A DNA stretch of 64,000 nucleotides from Siphonodentalium dalli (taxonomy: Eukaryota > Mollusca > Scaphopoda > Gadilida > Siphonodentaliidae). The notes under the pieces are model-generated. The model was not told the origin of the DNA, made no database searches, and saw only the letters and a list, made by a program, of their open reading frames with translations. The translations under genes and the position numbers were made by a program. Below, piece after piece: positions 47,200 through 58,400 of this stretch. Position 1 is the stretch's first letter, and each line of letters starts with the position of its first letter. Where the stretch lies: positions 154,369,043 to 154,433,042 of the forward strand of contig CP136069.1 of the NCBI GenBank assembly GCA_032622095.1, given 5' to 3'.

Positions 47200-50100
47200 A
47201 TGGGCATTCATTACTGCAATGCTCTACTTCTTTTAGTTGTGTGTTTGTTGAGCAATTGTGTATTTTCAGGTCACAAAGCGGATTACAGAATGGATAGTTC
47301 CACTCTTAATCTGTTGACTTGGAACGCTACTGGTATTATGTCATCAGGTTCATATCTCAGTAAGATGCTCGGCACGGGCTTGTATGACATAATTGGTGTT
47401 AGCGAACATTGGTTGTCTGCACACAATGTTGACTTTATCGAATCACTTGACAAATCTTATGAATACCACGCGGCATGTGATTATCGTCAGAGAACACCAA
47501 AACTGCCTAATAAAAGAGGGAGACCATCGGGTGGAGTAGCTCTTTTGTGGAACAAAAGGATCTCCCACTGTGTGTGCCCCTTGCCTATCAACAGTGATCG
47601 TATAATAGGCATTCAGATACATTTATACCAAAATACCTTTATTTATATATTTCAAGTATATCTTCCATCGACGAATTACACACCAGAATTCTATGGAGAA
47701 TGTATTCAAATGTTATACGATGTATGTAATATTTATAAAGCACATGGCAATATAATAGTAATGGGCGACTTTAATGCTCGATTAAATGTCAGTGCTGACC
47801 GCAATATGGCGTTCACAAAATTTGTCAAGCAATTAAACCTATTGTCTACAAATGTTCAAATGTGCGGAAATACCCCGCCCGTAACTTGTGTTCCATTTGG
47901 AACTATTAATCATATGATACAAGGTTCAATCATAGATCACATTCTTGTACCGGAGACACTAAAAACATGTGTCAAAACTGTGAATGTTCTCGATGATGAT
48001 TCTATTGATGTATCAAATCACAAACCGATTTCCGTGGGTATTAACGTTCCTGTGCACGCCAAAGCTAAATCGCTAAACAGTCATCAACCCGTATCAATGA
48101 TAGATTGGAAGCGTGTATCACGTCAGACAAACTTAATTGAAATATATCACAATTCTTTAGATGCAGAATTAAGGTCGATCGCTATATCCTCTAGAAAACT
48201 AAATTCTTCAGAACTATACGATACTATTATGCATGCTATATCCACTGCAACGGATAAAGCGCTACCAAAAAAGAAATTTAAAAAAAATCTGAAGCCCTTT
48301 TGGAACGAAAAACTGAAACAATTGCATGCAAATATGGGAATCTTGCGAAATAACTGGATATATAAAGGGCGCCCAAGAGCAGATTCTAAATCAGATGCCT
48401 ATAATTTATATAAATTAGCCAAACGCGAATTCCGTAGAGAATATAGGAAAGCAGCAGAAAAACACATGACAGATTTAAATGATGAGATTGATGAACGGGC
48501 GCAAGTTGACAGGGACTATTTATTTCGTATTTTACGTAACAAACGCCGGCGTACACATTTGGATCGAAATCCGATCTACTGTCATGAAGGAAAAACACTA
48601 CGCACAGAAGAGGAAGTTTCAGAAGGTTGGGCAACTTATTTCGAAAAGCTATACTCGCCCCTGTACCACTATGAGTTCAATTCTGAACATTTTGATAAAA
48701 TCACTTCATTTGTATCGCGCGAGACTTCTGAACAGTCATGTAGACAAACGAGCGAAATTGACCGTCGCATTCTGTTCCCTGTAACCGGAAAGGAACTTGT
48801 ACCAATTTATCGTTCTCTTAGTCGAAACAAAGCGGCCGGGTGGGATAATATTACAAACGAACATTTAATTCATGGAAGCCCTCTACTAACGAAAACTATC
48901 GCTGAACTACTCACGTCAATCTTTATGACACAAAATGTTCCCAATCAAATGAAACGCGGAATAATCGTAACACTGTACAAAGGAGGATCAAAGCCCAGAA
49001 CAGAATTTGACAGCTATCGAGCAATTACTCTAATGCCTGTATTGTATAAATTATTTGAGAAAGTTATGCAATCTCGACTGGAATCATATGCACCGAACAT
49101 TCTTTCAGTACACCCGTTACAACATGGTTTCCAAAAAAGTGTAAGCGCAACAATGACATCATACCTTTTGAGGGAATGCATTTCTTACACTTCCGATTGC
49201 AATCAGAAATTATACTGCTTCTTTCTAGACGTTTGGAAAGCATTTGACACTGTCTGGATTGATGGTCTATTATACAAACTACATAAACGTGGAATGCAAG
49301 GACATACATTTAAACTGATAAACCAACTACTCAAAACTGTTCAATGTTGTATCCGGTATGATGAAACATATTCGCGTTGGTTCGATGTACAACAGGGCGC
49401 CAGACAGGGAAGCATTCTCTCGCCTCTGTACTACATGATATACGTAGACGAATTGATAAAATTGTTATCAGAGTCACCATATGGTCTTACTATACTCGGC
49501 GTCAACTGTACTTGTCCTACACACGCAGATGACATGGTATTGCTCTCATTGAGTAGTACGGGGTTGTCGGAATTATGTAATATTTGTGAAAAATACAGTA
49601 ACAAATGGCGGTACAGATATAACTCCAATAAATGTTCGGTTCTGGTTTTAAACGAATCCAAAAATGAATTTTCTAATCGAGCAAAAAATTGGACTTTGTG
49701 TGCCAATCGGGTGGAAGAATGCACAGAAACTACTCATCTTGGCATACCCATCGACAAATATGATTTCAATACTGCTTTCGTTGAACGCATTTGTGACAAA
49801 CTAAGAAGTGCACTCATGATGCTAGCAAACGCAGGAGTTTATCCCGGTGGAATAACGCCACAGAGTTGCACGATGCTATATTCATCAGTAGTCTTATCTA
49901 AAGGTCTTTATGGTTCTGAATTACTATGGGATCTCAATAGAAATTGTGTTGATCGACTTGAGAAAACTCATCGATTCTGCATAAAATATTACCAGGGTTT
50001 ACATAGACGAACATCAACAAATATAGCATGCGGTTTGGTCGGTATGTCGCCAATAAATGCAATAATTGAAAAACGTAAAATGTCATTTTTTGGTTCCTTG

Positions 50101-50802
50101 TGCAACTTAAAATCCAACAAAACCGGTAAACAATTATTTTTCACGAGATTACATCAATATCTGACGGGCCTCGTTAAATTTTCAGGGAATTTCATGGCCG
50201 ATATCATTTTTATCTTTGACAAATATAAGTTGACAGGGGAACTGGAAGCGTTTATTCGTCATAGATCCTTTTTAAATCCGACAACATGGAAGCGAAAAGT
50301 CAGACAACGTTGGTCGGAAATAAACGATGCAGAATGGACACAAAACATATTAAGCGATAATAGACTTATTCGGTTCCATGACATACATTCCAGTCGTCAT
50401 ATGTCCCAATTATGGCAAAATTGTCGAAAATTCCCCAAAAACAAAGAGTCATATTTAATTGTTGCGCGACTGTTGTCTATATTACAAACCGAAGAAGCAA
50501 ATTGCTCACTCTGTCGATTAAAATACACAGATATAGTGTCCCATGCATTAGTGGAATGCTCCTCGTTACATCGTGATAGGGATCTTATCGAATATGAACT
50601 ACTAAATGAATTTCACGTGGACGTTTATCTAAAATTTGACTCACTCGATACTGAATCTAAAACACGCATATTTCTATCTAGATGTAATGATCTCGTACAT
50701 GAATCCGCAGAAGTTGAAATTTATCTAATCGACTTTTTTGTGAGGAAATGTGCTTATCTGTGGAAATTATATGTTGACCGAACAGCAGCTGAGAATGTTT
50801 AA
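47200..50802 (+). CDS. ORF2 protein: APE endonuclease and reverse transcriptase
   Basis: The protein is 1200 residues with no interruption. The APE-type endonuclease (about residues 35-280) shows LTWNATGI, DIIGVSEHWL, GGVALLWNK, VMGDFNARLN (Asp190, Asn192) and SNHKP (His274). The RT shows AAGWDNITNEHL, YRAITLMPVLYKLFEKVM, motif A FFLDVWKAFDTVW (Asp677), motif B GARQGSILSPLYY and motif C THADDMVLL (Asp777-778). A C-terminal CCHC-like cluster, CSLCRLKYTDIVSHALVEC (Cys1102, Cys1105, His1115, Cys1120), is typical of this group. It would nick target DNA and copy element RNA by target-primed reverse transcription. The first 30 residues (LLLLVVCLLSNCVFSG) look like a signal peptide. A second Met at residue 31 (47290) gives a start without it. 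Confidence 0.92.
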   Translation: MGIHYCNALLLLVVCLLSNCVFSGHKADYRMDSSTLNLLTWNATGIMSSGSYLSKMLGTGLYDIIGVSEHWLSAHNVDFIESLDKSYEYHAACDYRQRTPKLPNKRGRPSGGVALLWNKRISHCVCPLPINSDRIIGIQIHLYQNTFIYIFQVYLPSTNYTPEFYGECIQMLYDVCNIYKAHGNIIVMGDFNARLNVSADRNMAFTKFVKQLNLLSTNVQMCGNTPPVTCVPFGTINHMIQGSIIDHILVPETLKTCVKTVNVLDDDSIDVSNHKPISVGINVPVHAKAKSLNSHQPVSMIDWKRVSRQTNLIEIYHNSLDAELRSIAISSRKLNSSELYDTIMHAISTATDKALPKKKFKKNLKPFWNEKLKQLHANMGILRNNWIYKGRPRADSKSDAYNLYKLAKREFRREYRKAAEKHMTDLNDEIDERAQVDRDYLFRILRNKRRRTHLDRNPIYCHEGKTLRTEEEVSEGWATYFEKLYSPLYHYEFNSEHFDKITSFVSRETSEQSCRQTSEIDRRILFPVTGKELVPIYRSLSRNKAAGWDNITNEHLIHGSPLLTKTIAELLTSIFMTQNVPNQMKRGIIVTLYKGGSKPRTEFDSYRAITLMPVLYKLFEKVMQSRLESYAPNILSVHPLQHGFQKSVSATMTSYLLRECISYTSDCNQKLYCFFLDVWKAFDTVWIDGLLYKLHKRGMQGHTFKLINQLLKTVQCCIRYDETYSRWFDVQQGARQGSILSPLYYMIYVDELIKLLSESPYGLTILGVNCTCPTHADDMVLLSLSSTGLSELCNICEKYSNKWRYRYNSNKCSVLVLNESKNEFSNRAKNWTLCANRVEECTETTHLGIPIDKYDFNTAFVERICDKLRSALMMLANAGVYPGGITPQSCTMLYSSVVLSKGLYGSELLWDLNRNCVDRLEKTHRFCIKYYQGLHRRTSTNIACGLVGMSPINAIIEKRKMSFFGSLCNLKSNKTGKQLFFTRLHQYLTGLVKFSGNFMADIIFIFDKYKLTGELEAFIRHRSFLNPTTWKRKVRQRWSEINDAEWTQNILSDNRLIRFHDIHSSRHMSQLWQNCRKFPKNKESYLIVARLLSILQTEEANCSLCRLKYTDIVSHALVECSSLHRDRDLIEYELLNEFHVDVYLKFDSLDTESKTRIFLSRCNDLVHESAEVEIYLIDFFVRKCAYLWKLYVDRTAAENV

Positions 50803-51167
50803 GTGTAAGTGTATACGCGTCACCAGTATAAAACTTTCGCAAATATACATGGCATATACAATATGAGCAGCGCTGACATGAGAGGAATATATCGTAATAT
50901 CAGCCACAACAACAACAACAACAAAAATTAAATAATGTCAGCAGCAAAGGTCAATTGAATTTCATGCTACCTATGCCTTTATCGATATCTTGCATATTTA
51001 TGTTACTATAATGATTGTATGCTGAATGTTTATGGATACTTGTCATGTTGTATAATTATGTAAAATATGATAAAAATTCAATGTGTTGTGTGTAAATGTT
51101 GAGACGACAGTCTCTATTATTGTTATATATTTTGATATCTTCGGAAACGGAGGAAATAAAGATATAT

Positions 51168-51413
51168 ATTACCATAATCATCGCCATCATTTTCTACATC
51201 ATCATAATAATCATCATCACCATTATCATAACCATCATCATCGTCATTACCATCACCACCAACATATCTACCAGCATCATCATCATAATCATCATCATCT
51301 TCATCATCATCATCACCATAATCATCGTCATAATTTTCAGCATCACTATCATAATCAATTTCATCGTCATTATCATTAGCGTAATCACCGTTATCATTAT
51401 CATCAACACCATC

Positions 51414-51447
<34 letters not shown>

Positions 51448-52801
51448 TCATCACCACCACCACCACCACCACCACCACCACCACCACCACCACCACCACT
51501 ACTACCATCATCATCATCATCATCATCATAACATCGTCGTTGTCATCGTCATTATCATCACCATAATCATCGTCATCATTTTCAACATCATCATAATCAT
51601 CATCATCACCATCAGCATCATCGTCTTTATTATCATAATCCTCGTCATCATTTTCAACATCATCATAATCACATCACCACCATCATCATCATCATCATTA
51701 TCATCATCATCATCACCACCACCACCACCACCACCACCACAACCACCACCACCACCACCATCACCATCATAACATCGTCGTTGTCATCGTCAAATATCAT
51801 AATCATCATCATTGTCAACATCATCGCCATCACCGTCATAATGAACATCATCGTCATCATCATCACCATTATGATCGTCATCATTGTTAACATCATCATC
51901 AGCATCGTCATCATCACCACTACCATTATCCTCATAATTAACATCATCACCATCATCATCACCATCACTATCATCATCATCATCATCAGTGTCAGCATCA
52001 TCGTTGTTATCATCGTCAAATATTATAATCATCATCGTCGTCACTATTATCATCATATCCATCGTCACCAACATCATCGTCATTATCATCCCCATAAACA
52101 TCGTCATCACTTTCAACATCATAATAACCATTGTCATAATCATCATCATCGCCGTCGTGGTGATCATCATCATCATCGTCATCGTCACCACCACCACCTC
52201 TACCACCATTATCATCATCATCAACATCATCATCATCATCGTTATCATTATCGCCATCATCATCGTCATCAATTTCAACGTCATCGTCACCGTCAAACAT
52301 CATAATCTGCATCATTATCATCAAGATCATCGTCACTATCATCACGATAAGCATCGCCATCATTTTCAACATCATCATAATCATCATCGCCATCGTCGTC
52401 GTGATCATCACCACCATCATCATCATCACAGTCATCAACATCATCGTCACTACCATCGCCATCAACATCATCATCAGTAGCATCATTATCATCATCATCA
52501 CAGTCATCAACATCATCATCACAGTCATCAACACCATCGTCACTATCATCACCATAAGCATCGTCATCATTTTCATCACTATCATCACCATCGCCGTCGT
52601 CGTGTGGTCATCATCATCATCAACACCAACACCAACACCACTACCATCAGCATCGTCATCATCATCATCATCAACACCAACACCACCACTACCATCACCA
52701 TCATCATCATCATCAACAACATCATCATCGTCATCATCATTATCATCACCATCGTCATCTTCATCAGCACCACCATCATCATCACGCTGCACTGAGTCTG
52801 G
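51168..52801. repeat. ATC/TCA microsatellite, right copy
   Basis: A 1634 bp copy of 43490-45117 following the 3' end of the intact retroelement. Interruption patterns and even rare landmarks (ATATCTACCAGC, TAATCTGCATCA, GTCGTGTGGTCATC) are shared. The six-base length difference lies in the ACC/ATC runs. It ends CTGAGTCTGG, then continues into AATATGTGGGGGGATCAC, the presumed original right flank. Confidence 0.95.
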
Positions 52802-53376
52802 AATATGTGGGGGGATCACTATTACCACAAGCAAGCATTACATCAGTCGCATCCAATCACAAATTAGTATCAACAAAGCGATGTAGCCATCCAGGCGAGT
52901 GTTGGAATCTCTATACAGTCGCAGATTTCCACATAACTAAAACTAGCGCCAGTTTGAAGCATCGGATAATAATCATAGAGGCGATATCTTTCATTGGTAA
53001 AGCTATATATATGTGATGTGGTGTCATAATGCATGGGTCGCATGAGAAGTTATTTATATCGACACAGTTCTATTTGGTAATAGGAGACACGGGCATTTTC
53101 TCTAGACCAACTATTGCCTTGCTATTCGAGTCGGGTTTACCCAGAGTTGCATCAAAATCGTCATCATTGTGTATATCCAGACTCGAACATACATGTAATT
53201 GTTTTTTTACTCTCATAGTTTATGCATTTTATATTATATGTTATATATTTATTTTTTTTATTATAAAATCTTCATAGTTTTTGGGGAAATCAATATATAA
53301 TATTTTACTGAGAAGGATAGCGTACAAATAACTGGACGTGTTAAGCTATCAAGATACCAACTCGATTCAATTTCAG
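52802..53376. other. Intron stretch, nothing recognised
   Basis: AT-rich intron DNA ending in an acceptor (TCAATTTCAG) at 53376. No repeat or coding signal is recognised. Confidence 0.5.
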
Positions 53377-53571
53377 ACTACATAGCGTATGATGCAGCTT
53401 GCTCAGCTAACGCACAGTGCAACCAGAACTCGGGACAGGAATGTGCTAGCTTCCTCTGTGCCTGTGCCGCTGAGACTTGGAACAGCACAGCCATGGTCTG
53501 CAAAGGAACATCAAGGATCGCAGCAGCAACAACACCCCCTGTGTGCACGGACGTCAATTATAAATGCGTGG
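53377..53571 (+). CDS. Host gene, cysteine-rich exon (exon c)
   Basis: The exon lies between TTCAATTTCAG and the donor GTGAGT at 53572. It is 195 bp, phase 1 at both ends. The leftover A of exon b plus AC gives Asn, then YIAYDAACSANAQCNQNSGQ. The Cys spacing C-x5-C-x7-C-x4-C-x-C-x11-C matches the EB-like pattern of exon b, followed by a Thr/Pro linker and two more Cys (PPVCTDVNYKC). WNST offers an N-glycosylation site. It repeats the module of exon b and implies a secreted multi-module protein. Confidence 0.82.
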
Positions 53572-54480
53572 GTGAGTTCGGCTTATTGTCTAAAGGCCCA
53601 CTTAATGTTCGAACACCCAGATTACATTATATAAAATATATGCCATATTATATACCATGAACCCCCAGATTACATTATATAAAATATATGCCATAGTATA
53701 TACCAAGAGGAAGCTCCAAAACATTGTATTATCAATATGGCCGGTGTAATTAACTGTGGGCATGTTTTTTTGTTGAGGTATACCGACGTGTTTTCTGTGT
53801 AAATATTGTTAAGCCAATGCATTCTCTTATATATGCGAGGCGGCCTATGGTTCGACTCGCATATATAAGAGAATGTATTGGCACAGGGTTTCGTAAAAAT
53901 TCAGGACGCTCCAGTCATCAAAGGTTTAAAGGCTCACTTAGTTTTCGAACACCCAGATTACATTATATAAAATATATGCCATATTATATACCATTTGAAA
54001 GAAAAAGCTCCAAAACATTGTATTATCAACTTATCCGGTCTAATAAACTATGGACATTGAGTAGCCAACGCGTTTTGTCATCAAGATTGGAGTAAAAATC
54101 AGCATTATTTCCAATGCAATGGGAATACCTCTATATATTAAAGATAGAGTTCTTCCCCTTCCATTAAAAGGTTTGAAGACACAAGATTACTTCCATATAT
54201 AATGATAATAATCTACAGGAATACAATGCACTATATATCATATCCCTTAGTAAAAGCCATATATAGTATCTATCAAGCTATACCTATACCCTATACCCAT
54301 TATGATTCATCCATATTCTACACATTTCACTTCCACTCATTTATTTATCAACACGGTGACAACACCAACCACCAATTACTAATTATATATGAAACTCACA
54401 GGACAATACATACTCTTAGAACAAATGTGTACAAATTCTACACAAAATGTGTTACATTTTATCTTAAACAAAATTGTGCA
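53572..54480. repeat. Intron stretch with repeated ACCCAGATTACATTATAT blocks
   Basis: The block CACCCAGATTACATTATATA with AAAATATATGCCATATTATA occurs at about 53618, 53664 and 53949. The following AAAACATTGTATTATCAA segment is also related to 35540. The segment around 54105-54170 resembles the 35636-35704 hairpin. The ORF at 54202-54627 crosses into the next element and is not coding. Confidence 0.7.
53811..53882. mobile_element. piggyBac-like MITE family, single-hairpin remnant (copy 4)
   Basis: GCCAATGCATTCTCTTATAT faces ATATAAGAGAATGTATTGGC around GGCGGCCTATGG. Outer ends are degenerate (GTTAAGCC at left, AGGTTTAAAGG at right). Confidence 0.75.
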
Positions 54481-54485
54481 GAAAT

Positions 54486-57374
54486 CACCCTATGTGTGCC
54501 GATCGGTGTATTGCTGTGGGTCGGTGTAGAGCTGCTAACCACGGGAATTCCCGTACGAGGGGTAGATTGGAAAACGTGGTTTATCAAAGCACAGATTGAA
54601 ATTTTCTTAACTGTTTTTTTGCTTTAACATCGAACAAAGGAACCAACAAACAGTAAGTATGATTGCCTAGTTAATAATATCGCATAATCGTGTCCCTTCA
54701 ATACTTTTATCACAGCTTTTGCCTCGAAAAAGTTAAAATTCCTGTTTAAATCTCCATAACTTTTGCAAACCAAGACCTTTACTTCGGGAAACCAATTGAA
54801 ATTATAGGCAAATATATTGAGAATCAATTTGGGTGCATAAACCCAACCATCAAAGCTATATTTCTTGGTGAAAATTTAGTTTGACGGAGGGCACTACCGA
54901 GAAAAAATGGCACGAATATAGCACGATAAGATCATCTGATAGTTACGATTTTACCGCAAATGTCCGGGAAATAGCAAATTATTGACATTCCAGTTTCATT
55001 GAGATTTTAATGGAATTTGAACTAAATGCAGCCGTTTCCTTATTCGATGATCTGTTGGAATATGCAATTGATCTAATATCGATATGACATGCCTGTAATA
55101 ACCCACAACATTGTATTTATTACCTATCTAGCATATATGTGTGATTTATACAGATTTCCCAGTTAATTATCAGGTAGGCCTATATATGTATATTGTCACT
55201 ACCGAAATTGACGTCATTTTCCCTTTGACGTTTAATTTCTGTTTGTGAAATTTCGTGCATAAATTGTCTTTTAAAAGTTGTTCCGAACAATTTAAACCAC
55301 ACCATCAAGCTGCCAAATTTCTAGCTTGGATATGTAATAAACAGAATAACCAACATGTTGTGGTGATTACGTGATATAACGCACTCAATATAGATTTACT
55401 AACTTGTAAACTCTTTTATTCGGGTTTCTGTCAGGTCCATCCACCTTGTGACGCATATCACGTAATCATTGAATTCAGTTGATTGATCTCAATATAAGTA
55501 ATTTCCATAGTATTCATTCACATGGTGATTTCTCTCATCATTTCTGGGATGGTGCAGGCGTTTAAATGTTTTCACTGTGGATCAAAGTGGACGAACCTGA
55601 GTGATATTGCAGATCACAATGTCACAGATCACGGACATGTGAGTTGCGCTATTTGGAAAAGTTTTTGGACCATGCGACATGTCGCAGGGACAGAGAGATA
55701 CGCGCTGAAAGTTCATCATGGTGTCATTCCAACATACCTAGTCTCAGAGGGGAGAATGGTCGATGTTAACGACGAGTCAATATACATTGTCAATGTGAAA
55801 TCGAAAGTAAAAAAACTCAACACACCTGCCAAGCGAAAACTAAACTATGAATCAGAACTAGTTGATGGACAAGAAGACAGTTCAATGGATGATACCAGTG
55901 GCAGTAGTATCCCAATAGACGAAACGGAATTTGAAGTTGAGATTGAGAAACTAACAGACCTGCTGCCAAAAGTGCTACAACAGTCAGAAGGTGAGGGGCC
56001 TGTCGATCTGTATGTGGAGATGAATAGACTGATCGCTCATGGCTCACTGCCCTTAGACAATATATGTTATTTCAAGGAAAATTTCTTCGTTTCATGCGGG
56101 GTCCTCAACACATTGGCGACTTAACTCAAGGATTAACAGAGAAAAACTATAATATGACCCTCTAACAGCTAAGCTGAATTTTGCCGTACCTCATAGACTC
56201 AACCTTATGACAAAGGACCAAGAATCTAAAAAAGTCCAATTGTTCTTAAGAATCTAAGGGTTATCTTCCTGGTATTCGCCAAGACATTATCCAGCAAGTA
56301 GCACATGTGTTTGGAAAAAATAGTTAAGATAGCAGTCGACGGAAAAAAGATATGCAGAGGAAAAGGCAAAGTTCTTGGTGATGTTGATTGTTGGGGAAGA
56401 TAGACCGATATTAGATATCTAATATCGATATGGCATGCCTGTAATAACGATCAAAGTGGACGAACCTTTGTGACCGAGCCAATTCTGGAAGACAGGCGGA
56501 AAACACTGGAGAAGGACAAAGAAGCAGTATCAAGATGTTTGGAAATTATAGAAGATTGTGAGGCCTTTGGAATCGATGACTTGGAGTCAGTCTTATCTTC
56601 TGCATCTTTGGAATTAGTCGAGATAATACAACACATCATCACAAGACTCGTTGAGACCAACATGATTCTAAAAGCTAATGCCAACAGTTTCTCTGCGACG
56701 CAATTAATACAATACGAAACAGCGATGGCTAAGTCATAATAAAATGATATTTGCACCTGACGTAAATGTTTATACGAAACGATTAGTCACGATCAATCAG
56801 TCCCATATATGTTCGAAGAATGTCCTGAGAATAACACCGCCTAAACCTGTTAAAATACCAGCATATATGAAGGTTTAATTTCAGCTATCATCCGTTCCAT
56901 GAAAGCTTTTTCCCGATCATACCATGTTTTCTCATTGCTATATTCGTGCCATGTTTTCTCGGTTGTGCGCTCCGTCAAACTAAATTTTCACCAAGAAATA
57001 TAGCTTTGATGGTTGGGTTTACGCACCCAAATCGATTCTCAATATATTTGCCTATAATTTCAATTGGTTTCCCGAAGTAAAGGTCTTGTTTTGCAAAAGT
57101 TATGGAGATTTAAACAGGAATTTTTCCTTTTTCGAGGCAAAAGCTGTGATAAAAGTATTGAAGGGACGCGATTATGCGACATTATTAACTAGGCAATCAT
57201 ACTTGCTGTTTGTTGGGTCCTTTGTTCGATGATTAAAGCAAAAAAAACAGTTTAAAAAATTTCATTCATGCTTTGACAAACCACGTTTTCCAATCTACCC
57301 CTCGTACGGGAATTCCCGCGGTTAACAGCTCTACACTGACCCACAGCAATACACCGATCGGCACACATAGGGTG
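54486..57374. mobile_element. Long-TIR DNA transposon with 5 bp target duplication
   Basis: The 2889 bp element has terminal inverted repeats of about 438 bp (54486-54923 and 56936-57374), only a few percent diverged, starting CACCCTATGTGTGCCGATCG. GAAAT lies directly outside both ends (54481-54485 and 57375-57379). Between the TIRs is a decayed gene for a zinc-finger protein on the + strand. An internal rearrangement reuses two pieces: CATGCCTGTAATAAC at 55087 and 56432, and ATCAAAGTGGACGAACCT at 55581 and 56451. A CAC start and 5 bp duplication recall Transib/RAG-type elements, but no DDE transposase is seen, so the superfamily is open. Confidence 0.9.
55549..56739 (+). pseudogene. Decayed C2H2 zinc-finger protein carried by the long-TIR element
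   Basis: The best start is ATG 55549 (MVQAFKCFHCGSKW); the open frame upstream to 55522 adds a short hydrophobic stretch. Residues 7-29 form a C2H2-like finger (CFHC … DHNVTDHGH). The frame runs to 56124 with an acidic linker. After a frameshift the continuation reads GKFLRFMRGPQHIGDL (about 56066-56125), and further relics read KIAVDGKKICRGKGK (about 56325) and VTEPILEDRRKTLEKDKEAV (56467-56739, a probable coiled coil). Several stops show it is dead. I do not recognise the family with confidence. Position between long TIRs suggests a transposon protein rather than a host gene. Confidence 0.6.
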
Positions 57375-57379
57375 GAAAT

Positions 57380-58269
57380 GACTCATGATATATACGCGTC
57401 GGTGGAATTTCCTCAACGTTCAATATGAGTGAATATGTCAAATGATATATGTCAAATGTAAATTAATAAACACCGAATAAAAGTCAATAAGTCAATTGCA
57501 ACTTACCAGAAGTCATTTTAAAATCAAATTACAATATTTTCCAAATAAATGGACTTGTCAAAAGTTAACAGACATCGCTGTCAATATCAATAGATGGGGA
57601 AGAACTCTATAGCTTTTTTTTTCATTTGACGACAAATACGAACCAATAAACCTTCCCACAGCTGTCAATCAAATATTTATTAGCGGATATTTTCGACTAA
57701 TCAGCGATTGAGCCGGCCAATGGCTGCCATCTTTGTTCGCCCTAATGTTGATATCCATGCATAGAAATATATAGCTTTTCAATTCAACAAGGAATAAATA
57801 TAATTTTATAGGGAAGCATATAATAAATCAAGATATTTTACATCACACCATAATATATTGCAGCGACTGAGCTTTTTGACTCATTAGTTATTTTACATAT
57901 GAATGCACGTTGCATCCCTATTATTCCAATCTATTCTATTATGTAGTATAGCTACCTCACAAATGGATAAACTTCTCATCTAAACATATAATTTCAATTA
58001 AAAGTGAATTCATGGCCAGTTGTAACAACAACAACAACATAATTTATTTTAATATCATTTTCCGATTTTTTTATGTGGAAAAAAAAATGAAAGCAAATGT
58101 AACATAGAGACTAGATATATAAATGCAATTCTCCTTCCAAACATGTTTTTTTTTATATTAAGCACTAGAATATAAATAAAACCAAAATAAATGTAGGAAG
58201 CGCAAACATTATCCCGGAACTGTGAATACATCTTTAACTACGTGTATCGGTATTGACTATTTAATAAAT
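57380..58269. other. Intron stretch, nothing recognised
   Basis: AT-rich DNA with an ACAACAACAACAAC run near 58025 and poly(A)/poly(T) tracts. No coding region is seen. Confidence 0.5.
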
Positions 58270-58400
58270 AGAGCATGGCTTGGAGTGAAATACGCCGATA
58301 TAGTGCATAGTGAGGTTGTGTAGTTCACGACGCGAAGCGGAGTGAACTACACAACCGCACTATGCACTATATCGGCGTATTTCACGACAAGTCATGCTCT
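58270..58400. repeat. Hairpin, about 59 bp arms
   Basis: 58270-58328 is nearly complementary to 58342-58400 (TACGCCGATATAGTGCATAG, GTTGTGTAGTTCAC) around GACGCGAAGCGGA. It is probably a MITE or part of one. Confidence 0.85.

Larger units (their letters stand above)
45118..51167 (+). mobile_element. Apparently intact two-ORF non-LTR retrotransposon between 1.63 kb direct repeats
   Basis: The 6050 bp element has a 481 bp 5' leader, ORF1 (45599-47155), a 44 bp gap, ORF2 (47200-50802) and a 365 bp 3' UTR. The 3' UTR has an AATAAA at 51155 followed only by GATATAT; there is no long poly(A). Both ORFs are uninterrupted. The flanking repeats 43490-45117 and 51168-52801 abut the element exactly and behave as a target-site duplication. 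Near-identity of the flanks and intact ORFs point to a young, possibly still active copy. It lies in the same orientation as the host gene, in the intron between exons b and c. Confidence 0.9.

Noticed and set aside
54486..57374. Firm assignment of the long-TIR element to Transib/RAG
   Set aside because: Only the CAC start and 5 bp duplication agree; the next bases do not match the usual heptamer and no related transposase is seen.
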